Of a DNA stretch of 64,000 nucleotides, positions 35,227 through 46,409 are shown piece after piece. Every line of letters begins with the position of its first letter. The first letter of the stretch is position 1. Position numbers and translations under genes: made by a program. Origin of the DNA: Lycium barbarum (lineage: Eukaryota > Streptophyta > Magnoliopsida > Solanales > Solanaceae); assembly GCF_019175385.1 (NCBI RefSeq), contig NC_083346.1, positions 85,636,543 to 85,700,542 on the forward strand, written 5' to 3'. The notes beneath the pieces are model-generated. The model saw only the letters and a program-made list of their open reading frames with translations, was not told the origin of the DNA and did no database searches.

Positions 35227-36742
35227 ATCATTATACCGTACCCAGCCATAATAGGCTTGGCGTCATCCGTATCCTGTCATATAGGCTCGGTGTTATCTGT
35301 ACCCGATGATGATAGGATCGGTGTTATCCATACATAACTGTAATGGTGTGCACAATAGGTGCTATACCCCGCCGACTATAGCGCGACTCAGTGTCAGAAA
35401 TAGCTATATATATATATATATGCATGAGAGCTCAAAGAAACATTACAACTTTATCAGAGTGACGTAAGGTCGGTAAACCTCCGATTACCATTATGGAACT
35501 ATCATCGTCGACATATCTCACCTTGAAAGAATTAATGACCATAAGATGAGATCAACAATAATAAACAAAATCAATAACCATGAGACAAAAATCAATAATA
35601 TCACAGGAACATTAAGAACATAAGCTTCTAATGTTTCTAAGAGCAGAGTCATTGTGGATATCATTCCTATAATCAATAAGATCATGCCATAAGAACGAAA
35701 GGGACAACCTTAACATACCTCATCGCCTATCTATCCGCTCAACGTCTATCTTCCCGACCTTACAAATCTAAATTAAAGATGATTCATACTATGGTTAAGT
35801 CATGGAACCTCTCCTAAAGTCAAGCTAATTTAATTGGTAAACTAATGAAAGTCGGGCAGCATTTCCCTTGTATCCTCTACTTACATCAACTCCAAAACAG
35901 CTCCCAAAACTACAATAAAACATCAACAATATCATAATCAAAAGATTAAATTCAAATTATACTCAATTCAGCCCCAAAACTTCTTTTCATACCCAATTCA
36001 TAACAACAACTTCAACACAATACCTTATGACCTTTTCTCCATTTTATTTTGCTCAAATCTTAGCATAATTACCAAATGAACTCATAAGCATGAAACTAAT
36101 GAAATATTACTTCAAAATTCAAGAACACTTCAATTCCAAGGTCAATTCACTTTAAAATACTCTCCCATGTTTCTTCAAGAAGAGGAGACAAGTTTAAACC
36201 TCACTTTGAAACCCTAAGTACTTTAATATTCACTTTGATCTTTGATTTAGGCTTGGAGAAGTGTTTAAATATGTTTGGAGAGGTCTATATAGCCTTCTTG
36301 AACTTGGGGTTATGTTTAAAATGATTAAAAATGAAGAGGTGTCATCATACTTAAAATCAAATAAATTCCACCGACATTGGAAAATACTGGTCGTATAACA
36401 TTATACGGTCCGTATAGTTGGCCGTGTAATACCATCTGATATTTCTGATTCTTTGTAAATTTTTGAAATCCATAAATATGGTCCATATCTCAAAATACGG
36501 ACCATATTCCAATTATGCTGCCCATATCCTATTTTTCCTAGAAACAACTTTTGACAAACCCTTCCGCTTCGATTCACCTATTTTCTAATCCTTTCGTAAC
36601 TTACCAAACATGAATTTAAACACTTATAAGATCAAGTTAAGCATGTCCACCCTCATATACCTTTGAAGACAAATCCCGGTGTCCAAATCTAAGATAACTT
36701 ACATATGACGATTCTAAATGTATAGAACCACAAGGTGTAACT
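34559..36742 (-). repeat. 5' LTR of element B
   Basis: Plus-strand text starts TGTCACAGCCC next to the primer site. It ends near CAAGGTGTAAC (36742), the expected start of such an LTR on the minus strand. The 34559 border is firm; the 36742 border is inferred. It contains (AT)n at 34703-34722 and 35191-35226, about three 'ttatccgtacc'-type units, and ATACGGTCCGTAT palindromes near 36392-36420. Confidence 0.75.
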
Positions 36743-37271
36743 GCTGATTTTTTTGAATTAGAAATGGTGAACTTTGAAGTGATTGGGGATACACTTGCTT
36801 TCGAAGTGTTACAAAACTCTAGATTATCAATCATAAATAATTAGGCTTGAAGTTCCTGATGAACCCGTTATAGAGTGAAAGAGTGATATTGCTAAACATC
36901 GAGGTAGACTTATTTCGTATCCTAAGACTCACAAAATGAACTTGAGGGGTGTAATAACCATCTAGTTGCCATTAATGAAACTGAAGCTATAATACCCTTA
37001 CTTATTCCCTATTCCAGGTATCTGTTAGAATTTTGGATAGTAAACCTTTATGGTGTGAGTTTAAAGTATAATCCCTTAATTCATGTTTAGGCTTGAATGT
37101 TATAGTTGGGGGAGTCCGTGCTAGGACCATATCATTATTGTTGGATTATTAGTTAATAATTTATTTTTGGGGTATAGTTCGTAAGGCAAAGGAAACTCTT
37201 GCAAATATTTTGAAAACTTGAGGTTTAGTGCAAATCTTTGGCCATGACTCTAATTCGAGGACGAATAATCC
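36743..37271. other. Unassigned spacer between B and G
   Basis: AT-rich, with no recognised coding content on either strand. Near its right end 'attcgaggacgaat' followed by a G run (37254-37280) resembles the block that precedes polypurine tracts in this window, in plus orientation. It may be the 3' internal end of another element. Confidence 0.4.
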
Positions 37272-38086
37272 TGACGGGGGCATGACGGGTACCCGGGGCT
37301 ATCCACTGAGCACCGCTCATTCTACTACTTATCATACTCGTTAAGCGTTCATTCATCAAATTCACACCCAAATCATAGAAAAATCATTTTTCTTTTGGAA
37401 ACATAATTACCTTTATATACATAAGCCCTTAGACTATCAAATAATGCACACATACATTTATACATATGTACGCTTATCAAAATCGTGAGACCATACTACC
37501 AACGCATACGTATCTACCAGCCTCTACTAGAATACTAGACATATGGACGGGAGAGGACCCCGTCGTGCCCCAAAACATACATATACATAAAATGGTAAAT
37601 CAATGGCACCTCCGGACTAATGGAGTGCTTTCAAAACTCTGCTTATCGACTTCTATAAATCTGGGTCGCCTCCGTGTCTACCTGTGGGCATGAACATAGC
37701 GTCCAAAGAAAACGGACGTCAGTACAAATATTGTACTGAGTATGTAAGGCATGAATGAAATGAACATATTAGAGAAATCATAGGACATAAGATGTAGACG
37801 TAACCTGCGTAACTTTTAAGGGTGGATACCTTTCATGCCTATATCATATATAATCACAGTACATGTATCATCATAGCGCATACATCATCGTATCATACAT
37901 GTAACATAATACCGTATCTGCTCATACACATTAATCGTTATCCGTATTCGGCCACGTAGTGGCTCGACAATATCACATACATATTTTTCCGGGCTTTTCC
38001 TACATATATCATATACATATCCATACCATATACTTATTCATATCATATACATATTTATATCATATACATATATATATCATATACAT

Positions 38087-38217
38087 ACCTGGCCAACCAA
38101 GGCTTCAGGGTTATACATACCTGGCCCTACCAAGGCTTCAGGGTTATATCTACCTGGCCCTACCAAGGCTTCAGGGTTATATCTATCTGGCCCTACCAAG
38201 GCTTCAGGGTTATCCGT
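38087..38217. repeat. 33-base minisatellite, four units, in element G's 3' LTR
   Basis: Units begin with 'acctggccctaccaaggct' at 38087, 38119, 38152 and 38185, with periods of 32, 33 and 33. The other LTR has three units (44003-44097). Confidence 0.95.
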
Positions 38218-38246
38218 ACCCACCTGCAGAGGTGCGCACGCGTTAC

Positions 38247-38249
<3 letters not shown>

Positions 38250-38292
<43 letters not shown>
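38250..38292. repeat. (AT)n microsatellite
   Basis: About 43 bases of AT in element G's 3' LTR. The equivalent tract in the other LTR is at 44131-44173. Confidence 0.95.
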
Positions 38293-38296
<4 letters not shown>

Positions 38297-40009
38297 TCTA
38301 CCCGGCCATATAAGCTCGAGGTTTCATAATAGCCATACATAGGCACATATATACATAAAAGACCATAAATATCTTTAACGTTATCACTATTATCATTGTC
38401 ATCATTATCATCATCACTATCAACATCGTCATTATTATCATCACATATATCTCATAAACTTATCATAACTTTTCATAGAGTATACATTTGGATTTAAAGA
38501 CAATCTATGAGAATCGCATCGTATTCATAGCATGAACTTTGTAATAATATCGCATAATAGACTTTATAATCTCTAACTTAGGCTCATCATTACCATCATC
38601 GTATCTATGACATACCTCCTACCTTAATCTCATATGGAACCCCTTATGAACATAGACTCGTAACTTTTCGGAACATTGGTCATAGGACATGTATTAGAGC
38701 TTATAGACAATCTATAACAATGTCGGGGTGACATAAGGTCGAGAACCCCCCATTCCTTTATGGAGCATTCATAAGTATTCTGCCTCACCTTGATGGAATT
38801 AGCATATAAGGTGTGTGTATTCAATGAACAACATCAATGGATCATAATATGGATCATTAGCGTTGTAGAACAATAATATTATAGGCCTTAGAATCTTTAG
38901 ACTTAGACTCTTCATCATCATTATCGCATTCGTAACATACCTCTTATCTTATCCCATATGGCTATTCATGAACATAGGCTCTTAGTTTTCCGGAAGGTAG
39001 GGAGTTATGGAGAGGTAAGGAAATAATATTATAGGAATCATTAGGGATCGTTAGCTTTGTAGGAATATCATATCATGAGCTTTATGACTTCTAGACTTAG
39101 ATTCATCATCGGTATTTTCATGTTTGTAACGTATCTCTTTTCTTTATCGCATATGAAGCTCTTTATACTCGTAGGCTCGTTATTCCCGTTAAGTAGGAAA
39201 ATCATGGAAAGATAGGAGGATTCATGTCAAATGAGTCATGCCTTAGAAAGAAAGGACTAGACTTACATACATCTTTCGTTTAACAATTCCATCACTTGAT
39301 TATTCTCCTTCAAAGCTCACGTTTCTACGTTCAAGAGAATTCGCATTCACATTAGCTAATCGATCACATGAACGTGCTTACTAAAGCTAAAGAAAATTGG
39401 GAAGCATTTCCTTTGTTTTTACAACCTTTCCCATATCGTATATCAACGCCCAAACATTTATAATAACATTCACAATATGATAATCATCAATCGTCATTCA
39501 TCTACATTACCCTCATTTCACAATTCCACTTCAATTCATCTATAATCATGGTCATAGTATACTAGTACGTTTTCTCACATATAATGTTTATCCCATGTCC
39601 TTTATATCATTTATAACGTAACCATGTCACAACACATCAAGAATCATGACTCAATTTAAGTTATTACTCAAAAGTGACACTATTCCCACATTCATGACCC
39701 ATTTTATTATTCTACAATCCAAGTGTGTCAACTTTTTAATACCTTAAACAACATGTAAATACCATAAAACATACCTTAGATGGTGTGGGAATGAACCTTG
39801 AGTGCAAACACTTCACTTGAGCAATACCCTAGTTTCACCTTCAGTTAGATTCCTTGTCTTGGATGAACTTTTATGAGTTTTTTACACTTGTTTTCCTTGG
39901 TTTGATGTAGTTGATCACAATTATCCCTTGAATTCTTGTCGGAGAAGTGTAGAGAGATATTTTAGAGAGAAGGGGTGTGAAGAGAAAATGAAATGAAATG
40001 AACTTGGAT

Positions 40010-40172
40010 CCCTTATTAATACACAAAAATCTAACTCGTCATGGATATACGGACCAACATACGGTCCGTATATTTTATACGGGCCGTATGTTTTGTCCAG
40101 TGAGGGTTGCCCATCTTGGCTAAATATACGGCCTAACATACGGCCAGTATGTTGGGCCGTATAATGCCCAGC
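40010..40172 (-). promoter_or_regulatory. Element G promoter region: ATACGG/CCGTAT palindrome cluster and TATA-like box
   Basis: At 40045-40172 the units ATACGG, ACGGTCCGTAT, ACGGGCCGTAT and GGGCCGTAT recur in both orientations. Downstream on the minus strand is TATTAATAAGG (40011-40020) as a possible TATA box. The other LTR keeps the layout (cluster 45929-46065). Confidence 0.55.
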
Positions 40173-40505
40173 TGTTCCGATTTCGCTCTCGTCAACTCGT
40201 TTTATCTCCAATACTTATGGAACCTTTTTAACACTTGTTTATCACTTCATTAACAATCTAAGGGACGTTATAACTCTTCCCCAAAGCATCATTAAATCAT
40301 CATTAACTCGTTACTCATAAATCCTTCTCAATGCATAATGTATACCTTGTCTTTCTTGGCAACTTTCTTCTCTTACTTCGAATTTCTTTGAAATCCCCTT
40401 TGGAATCATCAATTGTTATTTCTTACTTATCAAAACGTCGTATATATCTCGCCCTTCGTCAGTCTATTCATTGTGCATGAACGAAAAACTTTCCGAGGTG
40501 TAATA

Positions 40506-43204
40506 TTCTTCCCCCCTTGGGAACATTCGTCCTCGAATGTTAAACTATCCGGGATTCCACAAAAATTTCGCCATATATTTTCCTTGAATTGACCTGGAGT
40601 ATCATGATCACACTATTCTTGCTTACCTCTTATTCCTCTCTTTAAGTACCCACTTGGTTTCATTGGCGACGCATAAATACTTGCGAGTTACATAATCGTT
40701 CTTGCGTGATTCGTGTACATACGTATCTATACATATACAAGTATCCACATCCGTATTCATAATCGTACTCATTTACCCGTCATATCCATAGTCATATTCA
40801 TATGCATATCATTTACATAGCATGCCCGACCACGAAGGTTCGGTGTTCCGCGTACCCAACCATGACTAGGCTCGGTGATTACATATACTAAAACTCTTTT
40901 GTCTATCCGTAGTAACTTATCTCATCATACTCTCTTTCTTCCTTTATTTTTCCCTTGATTATCATATCTTATGTTCCACTATAGAAACTTTAAGTCTCTT
41001 TCTTCATTGTCACTTATAAATAGCAATATCATTAACAACGACTCTACCGTTAGTGCCTTTGCCTCCATTCTAGTATCACATCGCCATCCTTTGCAATACC
41101 CCTTGAGTTATTTGCTCTCACTGTCACGTGGTTCAAGGTCTTCATGAATGATTTCCCGTATAGTCTCAGATGCTTGCTCAATTCATGTTCATTTATTCAC
41201 TCGTTATTAGACTAATTTCTACGCAACTCTCATTCTTTGTTTTAGAGTCTATATCTGCCACATTTTAGAGTCCATCATTTCAATCTCTACACTCGCATTC
41301 TCTTTACTCGCTTCCCCCCTTTAAGGGTTTTACTGGTACCATTCTCAAATCCGTTGCCTCACCTTCAAATCTTGAATTCATATATCCCTTACTATACTAC
41401 ATCTCATTTATGCTGTTTCCCATAATTTATAACTACAATAATTCATGTGTGAAGTCTTAGCATACTCATCTTGCCGTTTTGTAATCAAGTAATACAACTG
41501 ACATAACCGTCCGAACAGGGATGTATTTTTTTTTTTTACTTAGCTCACCCGGTAGTTATGAGTCAATGTCTAAATCCGCTCCAATTAACGACTTTTTGCC
41601 CCATAGGGATGCTCACAATAGTAGTAGGTCTAGTTATCCATACCATCCATATAATGTCACTTGCCCTCTTCTTCGGTGCTCAAAGTTCACTTGTAACGTC
41701 ATCTTTGTTTTCCAGGGCTTAAGTCTCAGGCGCACTAATACTCCTTATGCCTCATACTCTTTTACTCTAGTGTTGCACTCAACATTAATTTCAAAACCCA
41801 TCATAATCATATTGTATTTGTCATTGATGATAGCTTTACTCTATCGCTTTATCGTCGTCCAGTAAACTCATAATTCATGATCATCCTTTTTCTTTTCAAC
41901 TTATTACTTCATATACTTTACTCATTCTAACTTGGTATAGGATATTCGTTGGAGATGCATCTTCCTTTAATCATAACACGACTATTTCTTAAGTGCGCGT
42001 ACTTTGCGGCGCATTTCCTTCTCTTCCTATTCCCATTCTTATTCCTTTACATTCCTTTCTCCTCGATTTTATCTTATTTCCTTCCATTTTATAATCCATC
42101 CTTTATTCTTCGCACGAGGAACCCTATTCTCAACTTAGTACCGCTTTGTCCTTTAGAATATACTACCTTTGTACAATCCATTCTTTGCTTCAAAACTTAT
42201 TCTGTTCGTTCGGATCATCCCCTCTCATCCTTATTGTGTTGATCCTTTTCCTAACAACCGTCCTATTTCGTTATTCATCTTTCTGTAGTCTTGGCCTTTT
42301 ACATCCAGCTAAAGATATCACTCATGCTCTCAATTGTACAAATCACAAACTATTACTACTCTTCCATATCACATTTCTCTGATTCCTTTTTCAAGCTTAC
42401 TTGCTATCATTCCTGTCATTGCGAAACCTCTATGTTGGATTTTCCTAACAAGATCTTATAAGCTTTCTCATCTACTGCCCCATGGCTCACTTGCTGGTCT
42501 CACACTTACATTCACTCTTTATTCATATAGAATATGTCACATCCTTAGTCGTTTCCTTGCTATACTTTGTATTACAGTTCTTGTTACGCTCTCATTATCT
42601 CTTGATCATAATCAACGATATAAAATGATACTTCTTTACCTCATTCGCAAGCCTGCTTATAAAATAAAATAAACCTTACGAAGTAAGAATACTCAACCTG
42701 TTACCCTTTCTAATCATCCCTCTTACACTTTACCATATAAATTGTTTTACCAATGGATTCACATTCATCCTTTCCCTTCCTCAGTCAAGTTGTTACTTTA
42801 TTTTGCTAATAAACTTGCCGTATCTTACTTGTACTTATCCGTCCAATCAATACTTCAGTATCACACTCTATTGGAGTTACACTTTCTCTTCCATGTCATG
42901 TTTTAGTGCTACCAATCTCCTTAATTTACTCTAGCATTTCTCTTTACCGTATCAATGTCGATCTTATAACTATTGTGACTATCAATTCAATAGTATTTAA
43001 CTCACCTCGTGTAGTTATTAACGATACTCCTAATTAAATCTCGTCCTGCCATTACTTTTTGCACATCATCTTTTCTCGTTAGGACATATTACAAGCTTAT
43101 ATCCTATCTCCTTTAGATTCTAGGAAAATTCTGGCAGAGTTTCCTCTATATTTCTTACTATCTCAAAACCTGCACGCAGCAAATACTAACAATGCCTCAC
43201 AGGG

Positions 43205-43261
<57 letters not shown>

Positions 43262-43582
43262 ACGACATATCTCAGCCACACAGGGCTCCCACTTTCAAGT
43301 AAAAGCTCAAAGATGTCGAAACTTACCTCGTATATCGCACTTCGAGATGCACCTGATCCTTTAGCGATCTGCCCTATTATCCCTTCCTATTTAGTTTATC
43401 TTTCATCCTTCAGCTTTACATTTCAATCATATCTCAATATTCTTACTTTATTCGACACACATCTTTCGTACCGTCGTTTACCTTTGTTCTGATTCATTCA
43501 ATTTGTTTTATTCTCGACTTATAACTGAACTTATCATCAAGAGATACATTTAATCAATTTCTCTATCATATGAACACTGACT
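40506..43582 (-). other. Internal non-coding domain of element G
   Basis: Begins with the polypurine tract (40506-40516) and conserved block. The remainder is strongly pyrimidine-rich on the plus strand, so purine-rich in the sense strand. It aligns in patches with H's internal domain (for example 42110-42240 with 59226-59340, and 43188-43330 with 60775-60890). Open frames such as 41521-42672 are composition artefacts with no domains. A long (AT)n lies at 43208-43257. Confidence 0.7.
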
Positions 43583-44128
43583 TACCTGTGGGCATGAACA
43601 CAGCGTCCAAAGAAAACGGACGTCAGTACAAATATTGTACTGAGTATGTAAGGCATGAATGAAATGAACATATTAGAGAAATCATAGGACATAAGATGTA
43701 GACGTAACCTGCGTAACTTTTAAGGGTGGATACCTTTCATGCCTATATCATATATAATCACAGTACATGTATCATCATAGCGCATACATCATCGTATCAT
43801 ACATGTATCATAATACCGTATCTGCTCATACACATTAAGCGTTATCCGTATTCGGCCATGTAGTGGCTCGACAATATCACATACATATTTTTCCGGGCTT
43901 TTCCTACATATATCATATACATATCCATACCATATACATATTCATATCATATACATATATATATATCATATACATATATATATATATATATATCATATAC
44001 ATACCTGGCCAACCAAGGCTTCAGGGTTATACATACCTGGCCCTACCAAGGCTTCAGGGTTATATCTACCTGGCCCTACCAAGGCTTCAGGTTATCAGTA
44101 CCCAACTGCAGAGGTGCGCGCGCGTTAC

Positions 44129-44177
<49 letters not shown>

Positions 44178-46406
44178 CAATCTACCCGGCCATATGAGCT
44201 CGAGGTTTCATAATAGCCATACATAGGCACATATATACATAAAAGCCCATAAATATCTTTAACGTCATCACTATTATCATCATCATCATTATCATCATCA
44301 CTATCAACATCGTCATTATTATCATCGTATATATCTCATAAACTTATCATAACTTTTCATAGAGCATACATTTGGATTTAAAGACAATCTATGAGAATCG
44401 CATTGTATTCGTAGCATGAACTTTGTAATAATATCGCATAATAGACTTTATAATCTATAACTTAGGCTCATCATTACCATCATCGTATCTATGAAATATC
44501 TCCTACCTTAATCTCATATGGAACCCCTTATGAACATAGACTCGTAACTTTTCGGAACATTGGTCATAGGACATGTATTAGAGCTTATAGACAATCTATA
44601 ACAATGTCGGGGTGACATAAGGTCGAGAACCCCCCATTCCTTTATGGAGCATTCATAAGCATTCTGCCTCACCTTGAAGGAATTAGCATATAAGGTGAGT
44701 GTATTCAATGAACAACATCAATGGATCATAAGATGGATCATTAGCCTTGTAGAACCATAATATTATAGGCCTTAGAATCTTTAGACTTAGACTCTTCATC
44801 ATCATTATCGCATTCGTAACATACCTCTTATCTTATCCCATATGGCTATTCATGATCATAGGCTCTTAGTTTTCCGGAAGGTAGGGAGTCATGGAGAGGT
44901 AAGGAAATAATATTATAGGAATCATTAGGGACCATTAGCTTCGTAGGAATATCATATCATGAGCTTTATGACTTCTAGACTTAGATTTATCATCGGTATT
45001 GTTATGTTTGTAACGTATCTCTTTTCTTTATCTCATATGAAGCTCTTTATACTCGTAGGCTCGTTATTCCCGTTAAGTAGGAAAATCATGGAAAGATGGG
45101 AGGATTCATGTCATATGATTCATGCCTTAGAAAGAAAGGACTAGACTTACATACCTCTTTCGTTTAACAATTCCATCACTTGATTGTTCTCCTTCAAGGC
45201 TCACGTTTCTACGTTCAAGAGAATTCGCATTCACATTAGCTAATCGATCACATGAACGTGCTTACTAAAGCTAAAGAAAATTGGGCAGCATTTCCTTTGT
45301 TTATACAACCTTTCCCATATCGTATATCAACGCCCAAACATTTATAATAACGTTCACAATATGATAATCATCAATCGTCATTCATCTACATTACCCTCAT
45401 TTCACAATTCCACTTCAATTCATTTATAATCATGGTCATAGTATACTAGTACGTTTTCTCACATATAATGTTTATCCCATGTCCTTTATATCATTTATAA
45501 TGTAACCATATCACGACACATCAAGAATCATGATCAATTCAAGCTATTACTCAAAAGTGACACTATTCCCACATTCATGACCCATTTTCTATATTCTTCT
45601 ACAATCCAAGTGTCTCAACTTTTTAATACCTTAAACAACATGTAAATACCATAAAAACTACCTTAGATGGTGTGGGAATGAACCTTGAGTGCAAACACTT
45701 CACTTGAGCAAAACCCTAGTTTCACCTTCAGTTGGATTCCTTATCTTGGATGAACTTTTATGAGTTTCTTACACTTGATTTCCTTGGTTTGATGTAGTTG
45801 ATCACAATTATCCCTTGAATTCTTGTAGGAGAAGTGTAGATAAATGTTTTAGAGAGAAGGGGTGTGAAGGGAAAATGAAATGAAATGAACTTGGATCCCT
45901 TATTAATACATAAAAATATGACCCGTCACGGATATACAGACCAATATACGGTCCGTATCTTTTATACGGGCCGTATGTCTGGCCATATGTTTGGTCCAGT
46001 AAGGGTTGCCCATATTGGCTAAATATACAGCCTAACATACGACCAGTATGTTGGGCCGTATAATACCCGGCTGTTCCGATTTCGTTCTCGTCGACTCGTT
46101 TGATCTCCAATCCTTATGGAACCTTTTTAACACTTTTTTATCACTTCATTAAAAATCTAAGGGATTTTATAACTCTTCCCCAAAGCATCATTAAATCATC
46201 ATTAAGTCGTTACTCATAAATCCTTCTCAATACATAATGTATACCTTGTCTTTCTTGGCAACTTTCTTCTCTTACTTCGAATGTCTTTGAAATCCCCTTT
46301 GGAATCATCAATTGTTATTTCTTACTTATCAAAACGTCATATACGTCGCGCCCCTTTCGTTATCATATTCACTGTGCAGGAATGGAAAATTTTCCGAGGT
46401 GTAACA
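43583..46406 (-). repeat. 5' LTR remnant of element G
   Basis: Starts (plus strand) at 'acctgtgggcatgaaca' inside the LTR and ends GTGTAACA. Missing is the part equivalent to 37272-37678, the LTR's 3' end. It carries three minisatellite units (44003-44097) and (AT)n at 43955-43990 and 44131-44173. Confidence 0.85.
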
Positions 46407-46409
46407 TAA

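Larger units (their letters stand above)
16424..36742 (-). mobile_element. Element B: Tekay/Del-like Ty3/gypsy retrotransposon, twice interrupted
   Basis: Minus-strand pieces in order: 5' LTR (34559-36742), degenerate primer site, gag (to about 33000), protease (32484-32960), start of reverse transcriptase (29671-29917), rest of reverse transcriptase, RNase H and integrase (17950-20268), and 3' LTR remnant. Element A and solo LTR S sit in the gaps with perfect target duplications, so B is older than both. The integrase C-terminus and any chromodomain are deleted at the 3' end. Confidence 0.88.
37272..40505 (-). repeat. 3' LTR of element G
   Basis: Matches 43583-46406 over 37679-40505. On the minus strand it starts TATTACACCTCGG (TG decayed to TA). 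The far border near 37272 is uncertain. It contains the 33-base minisatellite, a long AT tract, a run of 'atcatc' units (38390-38450) and a palindrome cluster. Confidence 0.8.
37272..46406 (-). mobile_element. Element G: non-autonomous LTR element, minus strand
   Basis: Left LTR 37272-40505, internal domain 40506-43582, right LTR remnant 43583-46406. Orientation follows from the polypurine tract beside the left LTR and from internal homology to H. No pol. The 5' (right) LTR lost its last roughly 407 bases together with primer site and leader, so the copy is dead. No matching target duplication was found. Confidence 0.82.

Noticed and set aside
38087..38217. CRISPR-like regular repeats
   Set aside because: Contiguous 33-base units with no unique spacers, inside an LTR of a plant element: a minisatellite.
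37959..38342. 127-codon frame rich in IYIYIY and LALPRLQGY
   Set aside because: Translation of the AT microsatellite and the 33-base minisatellite.
41521..42672. Cluster of plus-strand frames up to 114 codons
   Set aside because: Antisense of G's interior, rich in L, S, F, Y and cysteine without motif; composition effect.
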